DNA of 64,000 bases. Origin: RGIG7213 sp045544195. GTDB taxonomy: Bacteria > Bacillota > Clostridia > Oscillospirales > CAG-272. The translations under genes and the position numbers were made by a program. The notes beneath the pieces were generated by a model, which worked only from the letters and a program-made list of their open reading frames with translations, was not told the origin of the DNA and made no database searches. Where the stretch lies: contig JAZPYO010000040.1 of assembly GCA_045544195.1 (NCBI GenBank), positions 25,971 to 89,970 of the forward strand, in the 5' to 3' direction. This document shows positions 43,378 to 52,925 of the stretch, one piece after another. The first letter of the stretch is position 1; each line of letters starts with the position of its first letter.

Positions 43378-45057
43378 ATGCTGTCAGCACAAGAGATCAT
43401 GCAATTGGTACAAAGTCTTATATGGCTCCTTGCGGGAGTGGGCGTTTTTATCGTCGGTATGAATTTTATGGGCGATGCGTTAGAAAAAAGCGCAAGCGTC
43501 GGTATGAAAAGACTGCTTGAAAAAATAAGCAACAACCGATTTTCATCAGTCGGTATAGGCGCTGCCGTGACGGCAATAATTCAAAGCTCGTCCGCAACAT
43601 CAGTTATGGCGGTCGGCTTGGTAAACGCAGGCGTTATGACGCTTATGCAGGCAACACCCATCATTATGGGCGCAAACATAGGAACGACCGTTACAGGCGT
43701 CCTTGTAGCATTAAAAAACGATTATTTCAACATGGCAATGTATCTTCTTGCATTCGCCGGTGTAATGATGGGATTTTTCAACAAGGAAAAGGTGAAGCTT
43801 GCAGGCAGTCTTTGCTGCGGATTAGGCTTTATTTTCGTAGGTCTCAGCATCATGAGCAGCGAGCAGGCATTCAGCAACCCACTTGTTGAACGAATGTTTA
43901 CTGACATTTTCAAAACGATAGATTTTCCCTTGCTTCTTATTCTCGTCGGCATCGCCTTCACCGCCCTTATACAAAGCTCCTCTGCTTCAACGGGCGTTGT
44001 TATCACAATGGTCGGCGCGGGAGTGCTTCCGCTTGACCTTGCGCTGTTCATAGTGCTCGGAGCAAATATAGGCACTTGTGTTACCGCATTGCTTGCATCT
44101 GTCGGCGCAAACGCCAATTCAAAGCGTGTGGCGTTGATACACTTCACGTTCAATGTCATAGGAACGGTCATTTTTACGGCTATAATCTGGATATTTAAAG
44201 AGCCTACGGTTTCGCTTCTTGTATCGCTTTTCCCATCGGATGATCCTATGTCCCTTCAGATGCGGGTATCTGTTTTCCATGTTATTTTCAACGTCACAAC
44301 AACGTGTATCCTGCTTCCGTTTGTGAAACAGCTCGTCAAATATTCCTGTCTTGTCATCAAGGATAAAAACGAACAAAACGAAGCTCTCACGCTTAAATAT
44401 GTCGATGACAGACTGCTCACTATGTCCCCTGTCGCTCTGATGCAGGTCAAAAAGGAAATGGAACATCTGATCTGTCTTGTTGAGGAGAATATGCAGCTTT
44501 CATTCGTTGCCATTGAAACGGGCTCCTCTGAGCACAGCGAAACGATCAGAAAAAACGAGGAAGTGATCAACTTCACAAACAGCGCCTTAACAAAATTTCT
44601 GATAAAGCTGTCTGTTGACGTAGAGGAAAGCACGGAGGAAACGATAGGTGCGTATTTTCACGTTCTGAACGACCTTGAGCGTATAGGAGACCACGCAAAG
44701 AATTTCCACGAGATCGGAACGGAGATGTCGGACAAAAAAATAATGTTCTCCGAAAAAGCACGCGCGGAGATCGCATCCATGTATGACGAAGTTATGCGCA
44801 TGCTCGCACTTTCAAAGGACGCATTTGAAAATAACAACAAAGAAAATCTGTCCGAATTGGCAGAGCTTGAGAACGACATCGACAACATAAACAAGGAGCT
44901 TATAGCCTCTCATTTTTCACGTCTTGTCGAAGGCAACTGCAGCGTTGATGTCAGCCCGTATTTTTCGTCCGTGGTATCGGGTCTTGAGCGTGTTGCAGAC
45001 CATATTGTAAACATAGGCTTCAGTATTACGGACCCAACAGGCGCAGAAAACGCATAG
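43378..45057 (+). CDS. Na/Pi cotransporter family protein with PhoU-like domain
   Basis: 559 residues. Two repeats of the Na_Pi_cotrans domain are visible, each with the QSSSA motif (IIQSSSATSVMAVGL, then IQSSSASTGVVITMVG), in about eight membrane segments. From about residue 340 to the end, helical PhoU-like sequence (KKEMEHLICLVEEN to ELENDIDNINKELI) lies in the cytoplasm. NptA-type proteins take up phosphate with sodium; the PhoU part probably regulates it. The start has AAAGGAGAG and a promoter with a PhoB-like repeat. Neighbours fit anion transport. Confidence 0.92.
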   Translation: MLSAQEIMQLVQSLIWLLAGVGVFIVGMNFMGDALEKSASVGMKRLLEKISNNRFSSVGIGAAVTAIIQSSSATSVMAVGLVNAGVMTLMQATPIIMGANIGTTVTGVLVALKNDYFNMAMYLLAFAGVMMGFFNKEKVKLAGSLCCGLGFIFVGLSIMSSEQAFSNPLVERMFTDIFKTIDFPLLLILVGIAFTALIQSSSASTGVVITMVGAGVLPLDLALFIVLGANIGTCVTALLASVGANANSKRVALIHFTFNVIGTVIFTAIIWIFKEPTVSLLVSLFPSDDPMSLQMRVSVFHVIFNVTTTCILLPFVKQLVKYSCLVIKDKNEQNEALTLKYVDDRLLTMSPVALMQVKKEMEHLICLVEENMQLSFVAIETGSSEHSETIRKNEEVINFTNSALTKFLIKLSVDVEESTEETIGAYFHVLNDLERIGDHAKNFHEIGTEMSDKKIMFSEKARAEIASMYDEVMRMLALSKDAFENNNKENLSELAELENDIDNINKELIASHFSRLVEGNCSVDVSPYFSSVVSGLERVADHIVNIGFSITDPTGAENA

Positions 45058-45106
45058 CATACTTTATTTATATCAAACAGCGAAAGGAATCAAACAGGTA
45101 TAACAA

Positions 45107-46378
45107 ATGATATATGCAGCCTTGGCATTATTTGCAGTAACATACGCGCTGATACTGATATTCGGTAAATACAGACCGTATATCGCTCTGGCTTCGGGAC
45201 TGATTTTCATCATCACGGGAATGCTTCCGTTGAACAGCGTTCTTTACACTATCGACTTTAACGTAATTCTGATGATCGCAGGAACGATGGGCATCGTTTC
45301 GCTATTCATTGAAAGCAAAATGCCCGCATTGCTTGCAGATCTTATAATGGAAAAGGTGCCGAATGTACAGTGGGCAGCAGTTTCAATGGCATTATTTGCA
45401 GGAATAATATCTGCCTTTGTAGATAACGTGGCAACGGTGCTGATGGTAGCTCCCGTGGCGCTTGAAATATGCAAAAAGCTAAAAACAGATCCCGTTCCGT
45501 TTATAATTGCGATCGCAGTATCCTCAAATTTGCAGGGAGCGGCAACGCTCGTCGGCGACACGACCGCAATCATGCTCGGCTCGGCTCTCGATCTTTGCTT
45601 TACGGACTTCTTCATATACAAAGGTAAGCCGGGAATGTTTTTTGCCGTAGAGCTTGGCGCAATACTTTCCGCAATTATTCTGATGTTCCTGTTCCGCAAG
45701 GAAAAAGCGCTCATTCCCAAGGAAAAAGCGCGCACAAAAGTAACAGACTATATGCCCACGGTATTACTTGTCGGCACTATCGTTTTGCTGATCACAGCAT
45801 CGTTCATTCCCAATAAGCCCGATATCACAAACGGCATTATTTGCTGCGCATTGCTTCTGATAGGCATCATATATAACTTTATAAGAAAGAAAACGGTATC
45901 CTCTCTCATTACTCCTCTGAAAGAGATCGATTTTCAAACGATCGGCCTTTTGCTCGGTCTGTTCATTATGATCGGCGGTATCTCAGAGCAGGGCGTAATA
46001 GACGCCGCGGCAAATCTTCTTGCTAAAATGGGCGGCGGCGACGTATTCGTGCTTTACACCGTGATCGTTTGGGCATCCGTTCTGATCTCCGCATTCATAG
46101 ACAACATTCCGTACGTTGCAACGATGATACCCGTAATCGCAGGGCTTGCGGGTGCATTGAACGTAGACCCCACTGTTCTTTATTTCGGATTGCTTTCAGG
46201 TGCTACGCTCGGCGGAAACTGCACGCCGATAGGCGCATCGGCAAATATCACGGGAATAGGCATACTTCGCAAGGAGGGCTTCACCGTCAAAAATTCCGAC
46301 TTTTTCAAGATCGGTATTCCGTTCACATTTGCGGCGATAGTTCCCGCTTACATCTATCTGTGGTTTATGTTCAGATAA
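45107..46378 (+). CDS. ArsB/NhaD (ion transporter superfamily) membrane protein
   Basis: 423 residues with about 11 transmembrane segments. AFVDNVATVLMVAPVALEI and AFIDNIPYVATMIPVIAGL are the paired DN(V/I)xxxxxM hairpin motifs of the ArsB/NhaD/DASS group, and GGNCTPIGASANI is the final one. It probably moves an anion (arsenite, sulfate, dicarboxylate) or Na+/H+; the substrate is uncertain. A short gap of 50 bases after the Na/Pi gene suggests cotranscription. Confidence 0.88.
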   Translation: MIYAALALFAVTYALILIFGKYRPYIALASGLIFIITGMLPLNSVLYTIDFNVILMIAGTMGIVSLFIESKMPALLADLIMEKVPNVQWAAVSMALFAGIISAFVDNVATVLMVAPVALEICKKLKTDPVPFIIAIAVSSNLQGAATLVGDTTAIMLGSALDLCFTDFFIYKGKPGMFFAVELGAILSAIILMFLFRKEKALIPKEKARTKVTDYMPTVLLVGTIVLLITASFIPNKPDITNGIICCALLLIGIIYNFIRKKTVSSLITPLKEIDFQTIGLLLGLFIMIGGISEQGVIDAAANLLAKMGGGDVFVLYTVIVWASVLISAFIDNIPYVATMIPVIAGLAGALNVDPTVLYFGLLSGATLGGNCTPIGASANITGIGILRKEGFTVKNSDFFKIGIPFTFAAIVPAYIYLWFMFR

Positions 46379-46393
46379 TAAAATACATAAAAC

Positions 46394-46436
46394 AGGCTTC
46401 GGTGCTGACAGATCATGCACCGAAGCCCGTTTTTTC
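46394..46436. terminator. Bidirectional terminator
   Basis: Stem GGCTTCGGTGC with GCACCGAAGCC and a TGACAGATCAT loop, followed by CGTTTTTT; between convergent genes. Confidence 0.85.
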
Positions 46437-48179
46437 TTATTTGAATTTGATATCTGCAAATATCGGCTGATGGTCGGTAAGATTTTCGGATCGGTTTTCC
46501 GTGGGTGCGTGTAAAAGCACGTCAAACGTTCCCGCCTTGCCGATTATATGGTCAATAAGCTGTCCCTGATGCTTGAAGCTCGCTTTGAATACGCCGTTGG
46601 CAATAGCAATATCACTTGCTATCTGTCCTTGTATATCGTCAACGAGCTGGTTGAGGTACTGTCTTTTAAATCTGTGGCTGTTGAAGTCGCCCGTGCAGAA
46701 TACGTGCACGCCTGGATATGTGGCTTCGAGATATTTAAACTCATTTGCCATACAGGTAGCATCGTAATATTGCTTGGGTATTTCGGAGACTCCTTCCTTT
46801 TCCCAATGCCAATGTGCTGAAAGTATCGCTATCTGAAGATCGGGATCGTTTACAGACGTAAACTTTGCGCTGGAAACACCGGTTGAATACTCGTCATTAT
46901 AAGGCTCTGTGTGATACTGAACGGGAGAAAACTTCTGATAATCGAGCCTGAATTTATCAGAACGGTATATTATCGGGCTTGTATTCAGCACGCCGTTATG
47001 TCTTTCAAGCACCATAGAATATTCAATTCCGTACGTTTCCTTTATGATCTGAAGGTATCTTTGCAGCGGTGCGTGATAGTTTTTGTCCATTTCCTGAATA
47101 CCGACTATGTCGGGAGTATAGTCGACGAGTATTTTCGCAAGTATTTCAGCTCGCTGTACGGAGGCAGGAAATCTGTCAGGCTGCTTTATCGCACCTTCGC
47201 TAAGGACGTTTGCGGACATTATGCGAATATCCGCCCCTCTCGTAAGCGGAATGCTCTCTTTGGCAAGATCGCTTTCCAGATGCTCACCCGTTGAAAGATC
47301 CTTGCCGTCTTCAATAACGGTATTTATCAGTTTATTTACCGCCATCTTTGCAGAATAAGGACCGCCGCAAACTATTTGAAGCTGACCTTTGTCGACCACC
47401 ATCTTATACGCCATAAGACTTGCTCCGTCCTTAAAAGATAACGAAGAAAGATCTCTGTTCGTTCTGCCTATGAGTATTTCGCGTGCCGATTCGGAAGAAT
47501 CTGTGTCCTTGAATACGGAAACGTCAACACCCTTTAAGGTCTTTATGCGGTCCTTAAGCGTCTGTGCGATCTGCTCATAACCGTCCTCAGACGCACTGTA
47601 AACGATAGAATATTTTGCAATATCCGATGAAACGAAGGAAGCGGGGACAGCGTCGGAGCCGTCGAAGCACCATTCCTCAAAAACGAGTGTTTTCGTATTT
47701 GCATCGTAGTTCTTTATCATAAGCGTATCAATGAAATAAGACAAGGCGGCGGCAAGTGCACTGTCGTAATGACCTGCAAAAACGATGTGTTCCCCTGCCC
47801 TTTCGATAGTATAAGCATCCGTGTTTGACGGAAGAGAAGCAAGTGCGTTTGAAGATTCCTCAAAGCAGGTGTTGCCGACGAGAATATATTTACCGTTATC
47901 CTTATCTGCCTGAGAATCCTTTATACAGCCGATGCTTATGCCCGTATACTCGTAAACCGCTGACAAAAAGCTTTCAATACAGGCATACAATGATGCAGAG
48001 CAGTTTTCGCTGCAGACCACAGAATACGCGGCGTTTCCGTCTGATATAACCTCAAGAGGCACAGCGTCAGTAGATACAAGCGTATCCGGATCGGATCTGC
48101 TTTCTTCCGCACTGCCCGTGCATGATACACAGTTGAAAACGAACATAAGAACGAAAATAAACGAAAATATTTTTTTCAT
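46437..48179 (-). CDS. Lipoprotein with C-terminal endonuclease/exonuclease/phosphatase (EEP) domain
   Basis: 580 residues. The signal MKKIFSFIFVLMFVFNCVSC ends in a lipobox-like CVSC, so it is membrane-anchored outside. Residues 40-155 and 170-300 look like two copies of one module (KYILVGNTCF..., REILIGRTNRD..., each ending in a helix after a GG or GH: IVFAGHYDSALAAAL and IVCGGPYSAKMAVNKL). The EEP domain follows: RIMSANVLSEG, DIVGIQEMD, HWHWEKEG, CTGDFNSH, LTDHQPIFADI. It cuts a phosphodiester or phosphomonoester outside the cell; the substrate is unknown. Confidence 0.85.
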   Translation of the reverse strand: MKKIFSFIFVLMFVFNCVSCTGSAEESRSDPDTLVSTDAVPLEVISDGNAAYSVVCSENCSASLYACIESFLSAVYEYTGISIGCIKDSQADKDNGKYILVGNTCFEESSNALASLPSNTDAYTIERAGEHIVFAGHYDSALAAALSYFIDTLMIKNYDANTKTLVFEEWCFDGSDAVPASFVSSDIAKYSIVYSASEDGYEQIAQTLKDRIKTLKGVDVSVFKDTDSSESAREILIGRTNRDLSSLSFKDGASLMAYKMVVDKGQLQIVCGGPYSAKMAVNKLINTVIEDGKDLSTGEHLESDLAKESIPLTRGADIRIMSANVLSEGAIKQPDRFPASVQRAEILAKILVDYTPDIVGIQEMDKNYHAPLQRYLQIIKETYGIEYSMVLERHNGVLNTSPIIYRSDKFRLDYQKFSPVQYHTEPYNDEYSTGVSSAKFTSVNDPDLQIAILSAHWHWEKEGVSEIPKQYYDATCMANEFKYLEATYPGVHVFCTGDFNSHRFKRQYLNQLVDDIQGQIASDIAIANGVFKASFKHQGQLIDHIIGKAGTFDVLLHAPTENRSENLTDHQPIFADIKFK

Positions 48180-48242
48180 ATCTGACCTTCCTTCGCACTT
48201 TTTTGACGATACCGTTACTTGTACAGATCATCCTATAAACGA

Positions 48243-48271
48243 ATTATACCACCGTTCGAACGGTTTTTCAA
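48243..48271 (-). promoter_or_regulatory. Promoter of the EEP lipoprotein with palindromic operator in the spacer
   Basis: Minus strand TTGAAA (48266-48271), 17-base spacer, TATAAT (48243-48248). The spacer contains the perfect 14-bp palindrome ACCGTTCGAACGGT (48251-48264), a very likely repressor site. Confidence 0.75.
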
Positions 48272-48453
48272 GATAAAATTTATAAGTTATCAAGTTTTAC
48301 ATTTTTGCGTTGCTATGCCATTTATCAACACGGATAACTTAAGTGCTGAATCAAGTATAGGATTTTCCGTCCTTTTATTGTATTTTGCTGATAAAAGCTT
48401 CCTCTGAACCTGTAAATAAAATGCAAAAAATGCGTGTTTTTCACTTTTTCAAA

Positions 48454-48482
48454 TTGACAATCAAATTTATAGGGTATATAAT
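48454..48482 (+). promoter_or_regulatory. Promoter of the secreted EEP protein
   Basis: TTGACA (48454-48459), 17-base spacer, TATAAT (48477-48482): full consensus, 38 bases before the ATG at 48521. Confidence 0.85.
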
Positions 48483-48520
48483 AAAGGTAGTTGAATGTTA
48501 TTTTATTTTTAGGAGGAAGT

Positions 48521-51500
48521 ATGAAAAAAATCACCAAACTGACCTCTTTGTGTTTAGCTCTTCTCATGGTGGCGGCGGTGTTTCCGTTGCAGGCTATAGC
48601 GGCAGTATCAATTCCCGCAAGCTTAAAATCCGTTGTATTTGATGCAACGTATTACGCAAACAAATACGCCGACCTTAAAGCAGCGTTTGGCACGAACGCA
48701 ACAAGTCTTTATAATCACTTTGTCAACAACGGCATAAGAGAAGGCCGTCAGGCGAGCCCCATGTTCAGCGTTGACTACTATCTGACGAAAAACGGCGACC
48801 TTAAGGCAGCATTCGGATCAAACCGCGAAAGCGCCATGAACCACTTTTTGTCACACGGCATTAACGAAGCCCGCGTTACAGCTCCCCCCGTTGATCTCGG
48901 TACAAATATCGACGTAAGAATTTCAATGAATTCAGGCGGTATGAACCTTGGTTATACAGACACTAACGTGTGGACAGTTACACCCGTTCTTGAAGCTAAC
49001 CAATACTGGACGCTTGAAAGACAGACAGACGGCAGCTACAAAATAACAAACAAGGCAACGGGCAAAGTGCTCGACGTTTACGCCGGATCCCGTTCATCAG
49101 GTGCAAACGTTAACCTTTACGCAAGTAACAACACAAACGCACAGCGTTGGTTCATCTATCAAAACACAAACGGCACATACACTCTGCGCTCAAAATGCGG
49201 TACAACATGTGCTCTTACGGTAAACGGCAATTCGAATGCAGCAGGCGTTAACGTTCAAATGAACACGTTCAACGGCGCAGCAGGTCAGCAATTCAAAATA
49301 TCTAAGGCAGGTGAACTTGAAAAAATGACTCCTGTAAATCTGGGAAGCAATTTCTGGGCTAACATCACCGGTATCGGATCAAATTACAATCTTTCAGTTT
49401 CCGGTGAAACAGCTCTTATCCGTTATCCCAACAAGGGCGACGGTCAGGCTTGGAGATTTATCCGTTTCTCTGACGGCAGCTACGAAATATCAAACCTCAA
49501 GACAGGCAGATCTCTCGACTGTGCAGCAGGTAAGGGTACAAACGGAACGGTCGTACAGACGTATCTTTCCAACAACACCAACGCACAAAGATGGTACATT
49601 TACAGCGTTGACGGCAACTACGTTTTCGCACCCAAATGTACACTCAACTGTGTTCTCGCAGTTAAGGACGGCGGAACGACGAGCGGTACTACGATGCAGC
49701 TTGCCACTTACTCCGCATCCTCTACCGCACAGCAGTTCAAGATCACTAAGTTCAGTAAAGAAAATTCCGAAAAGAATCTTACAATAAGCGAAATATGCGC
49801 AACACCCACAAACGGCGCGTATGAGTTTATGGAAATATTGAATACTTCCGACACAGCAATAAATCTCAACAAATATTCACTTTACAGATTTGCAGCATCC
49901 AACAGCGGTAAATACGAGTTTTCAGCTTACAGAATGGTTCTCGGTCTTTCTTCCCCCACAGGCTCCGACACGTCGCTTTCATATCTTGACAGACTGAATC
50001 TTTCAAAATACAATGCTGAAATAGCCCCCGGTCAAATGGCTGTACTTTGGTTCGTAAGCTATGAAAACAGAAACCTCACGGTTGATGATTTCAAGGCGTA
50101 TTGGACGTCACAGGGCAACGATATGACAAACGTTACCGTCGTACCCGTAGCTATCCACAACGGAAGCGCTGATACATACGCGGCAACGAAAATAAACACG
50201 GGTGCAGGAAAAGGCTTCCTTCCCGATTGCAAGGTTGCATCCGCATTTTCCCTTATCAAGAACTCTACCGTTAACAACACAAGACTTGATAACGGAACAG
50301 AGCTTAAAAATCTGAAGGCTTCAGTCGATGCTCCCCTTGCATACACATCCGTTGCAGAGCTTCAGAAGAGAGCTGACAGTATCGCTCTTCATTTCGTTTC
50401 AACATCCGCTGAAACAGGCTCATCACGCAACTTCTACAATTTTGTTGATGAAGCAAATCTCATCGACAAGGCAAGACCCAAGGTTCAAAAATACTTCCTT
50501 GATTACGAATACACGTACATCGCACCGACTTACTCCGCGCAGGTAATGGGCAAGAACGACAGCAACGGTCTTCCCTCAACAGTCGGCGAGTATATCAACT
50601 ATTCATCAAATGTTATAAACTCCATAACTCTCGGTGTTGACTGCGGAACAAAGAATTCAGCACCCACACCCGGAACAAGAGCATGCGGTCAGTTCCACGA
50701 GCTTGACCTCACAGACACTACCGTTGATGCATCGGGTGACGTAACATTCACCGGCACGTTCAAGCATGATGAATACAGCTCAGCAGGCTTCGTTATCACA
50801 ACCGTACATACGGAAAACGGAACGGTCGTTGCTAAGAAAACGGTATCTGCGAGCACGTTTACAAAGACAGATGACGGTTATGCTTATTCCGTCAAGGTAA
50901 GCGGTCTTCCCGTTAATGACGGAACAGTCGTTCTCAACGTAGTTCCTTACGCAATATCCGCAGCTACGGGCGAACGTGTAAACGGCATTCGCGAGCAGAT
51001 CAAATGTCCTATCGTATCCGCTACGTTGAACGGCGTTGACATTGAAGACGTAAAGATAACGTATCTTGCATTTGAAAAGGATGCAGCTATAAAAGATATT
51101 GCGGGAATCACGCAGGCAGTAAAGCTTCTGGCAAACGATATAGAATACTATACGGGATCTCAGATGCAGATAGCTGAATATAATCCCAGAGCTGACTATC
51201 CTCAGATCGTTATTGCAAGCTCCGGCTCAGGTGCAGGCGGAAACTCACTCGTTCCCAGCAATAAAACGGTCGGCGAAGGTCAGTACGGACTGTTCTATAA
51301 GAACGGTGACATATTTGCCATCGGCGGAAGCGCAATAGCAGCCGAGTACGCATCACAGCTCATCGTAAAGGCTCTTGCAAGTGCTTCAGGCGCAGTAGAG
51401 CTCAAGAATCTGTGCTCTGACAGCGTTAAGACCTTCAACGCAAAGACGAACACTCTTGCATTGACAGACGGTGCGGATTACAGATTTGTAACACACAACG

Positions 51501-52246
51501 TTGAAAGATTTGAATTGAACACAGACACGTCAAGAATAAATAATTTCGTTGAAACCATACGTTATTATTCCGCAGACGTTATCGGATTCCAGGAATACTG
51601 TGCTACATTCACATCGTTGCTTACACCTAAGCTCAAAAACGAAGGATACACGGTTATTGGTAACGATGTTTCCGGCGGCAAGCAGAACTACACGCCTTTA
51701 GCGTACAAGACATCAAGATTCACTTGTGTGGAAAAGGGCTGGTTCGTGCTTTCTGGTGAAACAAACTACCCCGGACACAATGTAACGTGGGCAGTTCTTA
51801 AGGATAAAGTAACAGGTGAAAAGGTTGCCGTAAGTACAACTCACTTCTATCACAAGTCAGACAGAAGCATCGCAAACCCCGTGCGTACTATAAACGCTCA
51901 GGAGATCGTTGATTTCACCAACAGGATCATTAAAAAGCACGGCTGTGAGGTCGTCAACATGGGTGACTATAATACATACTCGTTTGACGATGCTTATTCC
52001 GTATTCATCAATTCCGGCGTAGTTACGGATTGCCGTTACGATGCAATAAGAGGCTACTCACCTGAGCGTACGTCACATTACAACGGAAACTCTTCTCCCC
52101 GTGCAGGCTCAGAAGCGCTCGGCATAGACACGTTTATGCAGACAAGCGGTGTTACTGTACTCCGTCACAGAATGCCTACAAACAAAACGACATCGGAAGC
52201 AGCAGACCACTTCCCTGTATGCATTGACTTTTCACTTTCCAAATAA
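48521..52246 (+). CDS. Large secreted protein: ricin-type lectin, lamin-tail and EEP nuclease/phosphatase domains
   Basis: 1241 residues from the ATG at 48521 after AGGAGG; an ATG ten codons earlier lacks a ribosome binding site. Order of parts: signal peptide (1-28); two YxxxYxDLxxAFG-type repeats (about 38-125; DATYYANKYADLKAAFG, then VDYYLTKNGDLKAAFG); two ricin B lectin domains (about 128-265 and 272-412) with NTNAQRWFIY and NTNAQRWYIY; a lamin-tail-like domain from 418 (LTISEICATPTNGAYEFMEIL); a beta-rich middle; an IVIASSGSG module; and a C-terminal EEP domain (NVERFE, DVIGFQEYC, NMGDYNTYS, AADHFPVCID). It probably binds a glycan and cleaves a phosphoester outside the cell. Confidence 0.88.
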   Translation: MKKITKLTSLCLALLMVAAVFPLQAIAAVSIPASLKSVVFDATYYANKYADLKAAFGTNATSLYNHFVNNGIREGRQASPMFSVDYYLTKNGDLKAAFGSNRESAMNHFLSHGINEARVTAPPVDLGTNIDVRISMNSGGMNLGYTDTNVWTVTPVLEANQYWTLERQTDGSYKITNKATGKVLDVYAGSRSSGANVNLYASNNTNAQRWFIYQNTNGTYTLRSKCGTTCALTVNGNSNAAGVNVQMNTFNGAAGQQFKISKAGELEKMTPVNLGSNFWANITGIGSNYNLSVSGETALIRYPNKGDGQAWRFIRFSDGSYEISNLKTGRSLDCAAGKGTNGTVVQTYLSNNTNAQRWYIYSVDGNYVFAPKCTLNCVLAVKDGGTTSGTTMQLATYSASSTAQQFKITKFSKENSEKNLTISEICATPTNGAYEFMEILNTSDTAINLNKYSLYRFAASNSGKYEFSAYRMVLGLSSPTGSDTSLSYLDRLNLSKYNAEIAPGQMAVLWFVSYENRNLTVDDFKAYWTSQGNDMTNVTVVPVAIHNGSADTYAATKINTGAGKGFLPDCKVASAFSLIKNSTVNNTRLDNGTELKNLKASVDAPLAYTSVAELQKRADSIALHFVSTSAETGSSRNFYNFVDEANLIDKARPKVQKYFLDYEYTYIAPTYSAQVMGKNDSNGLPSTVGEYINYSSNVINSITLGVDCGTKNSAPTPGTRACGQFHELDLTDTTVDASGDVTFTGTFKHDEYSSAGFVITTVHTENGTVVAKKTVSASTFTKTDDGYAYSVKVSGLPVNDGTVVLNVVPYAISAATGERVNGIREQIKCPIVSATLNGVDIEDVKITYLAFEKDAAIKDIAGITQAVKLLANDIEYYTGSQMQIAEYNPRADYPQIVIASSGSGAGGNSLVPSNKTVGEGQYGLFYKNGDIFAIGGSAIAAEYASQLIVKALASASGAVELKNLCSDSVKTFNAKTNTLALTDGADYRFVTHNVERFELNTDTSRINNFVETIRYYSADVIGFQEYCATFTSLLTPKLKNEGYTVIGNDVSGGKQNYTPLAYKTSRFTCVEKGWFVLSGETNYPGHNVTWAVLKDKVTGEKVAVSTTHFYHKSDRSIANPVRTINAQEIVDFTNRIIKKHGCEVVNMGDYNTYSFDDAYSVFINSGVVTDCRYDAIRGYSPERTSHYNGNSSPRAGSEALGIDTFMQTSGVTVLRHRMPTNKTTSEAADHFPVCIDFSLSK

Positions 52247-52267
52247 CCGTTTTAAAAAATAACAAAT

Positions 52268-52316
52268 AATAATGAGACCGGCTTTGAGCGAAAAACTCAA
52301 GTCGGTCTTGTTTCGT
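52268..52316 (+). terminator. Terminator of the secreted EEP gene
   Basis: GACCGGCTTTGAG pairs with CTCAAGTCGGTC (one bulge, one mismatch) over a CGAAAAA loop, followed by TTGTTTCGTC. Confidence 0.65.
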
Positions 52317-52453
52317 CGCTGATAAGCAGATATTTAATACGCGTAATGTTTTGCGCTCGTCGTTTTCTTTTTTGATGCTTTATCCGATACAAGAAAAATG
52401 TTATTTTTGACGTGTGTAAAAAACAGTATTAAAAAAATGAAAACTTTCACATT

Positions 52454-52489
52454 AAAATCATTGCAGGCGCAATGATTTTGTGTTATACT
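52454..52489 (+). promoter_or_regulatory. Promoter of the ABC island overlapped by a perfect palindrome
   Basis: TTGCAG (52461-52466), 17-base spacer, TATACT (52484-52489). AAAATCATTGC-AGGC-GCAATGATTTT (52454-52479) is an 11-bp perfect inverted repeat covering the -35 box, so it looks like a repressor site, not a terminator. Confidence 0.65.
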
Positions 52490-52608
52490 GAAACGATGAC
52501 TCTCGACCGGTTGCAGACCGATCGTCGATATTCAAGCACTCATACGGAATTTACACAGATCCGCTTAAGCGTAAACCGTAACAAGTAAAGCTCATTTAGA
52601 GGAGTTTA

Positions 52609-52854
52609 TATGATAAGCGATAAAAAAACATGATTTCGTTTTTTCAACAAAGGGCGCTGGCTTATCGACGGCATCTACTGTATGGGATTATGTGGTATTG
52701 GACTTTCTCTTGTCACGGAGAGTCGTCCGTCCAAAGTCAGCCTTATATACGATTTCTGTTCGTTAGCCCGTAACTTTGCCTATCGGGAACTTTTCATATC
52801 TCGATCCAGCTTCCTTCAGATTCCACCTTGCGGTGGACACCGCTGTTTCTGACA
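52609..52854 (+). pseudogene. Degenerate short ORF in the leader of the ABC island
   Basis: GAGGAG then an ATG at 52609 (MISDKKT, stop at 52630-52632). The same frame then stays open for over 70 codons (FRFFNKGRWLIDGIYC...), ending at 52854. A change in the A7 run before the stop would join the start to another open frame. No family is recognised. It may be a short leader peptide, a decayed gene or simply repeat DNA. Confidence 0.3.
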
Positions 52855-52925
52855 TAATACACAAAATAATAATTCGCTTACATTTCGATCAATTTGAAAC
52901 AAACACAGTGTAAAGGTGAACAATC

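Larger units (their letters stand above)
48180..48520. other. Divergent intergenic region between the two EEP genes
   Basis: 341 bases with no gene. It holds the two promoters listed separately and a 14-bp palindrome in the leftward one. The centre (about 48290-48440) is AT-rich without any other signal I could recognise. Confidence 0.6.
52317..52925 (+). other. Leader/intergenic region of the ABC island
   Basis: About 600 bases without an intact gene. Besides the promoter and palindrome (52454-52489) it holds a GACC/GGTC-type hairpin near 52505-52530, a well-placed GAGGAG-ATG opening the 7-codon frame MISDKKT, a broken frame after it (52633-52854), and a TCCACC-TTGC-GGTGGA hairpin at about 52824-52839. 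From memory, such stretches recur as intergenic repeats in gut Firmicutes; I cannot verify that here. Confidence 0.4.

Noticed and set aside
48521..48900. Signal and repeats of the secreted protein as S-layer homology domains
   Set aside because: The YxxxYxDLxxAFG-type repeats lack the SLH pattern, so cell-wall anchoring by SLH is not supported.
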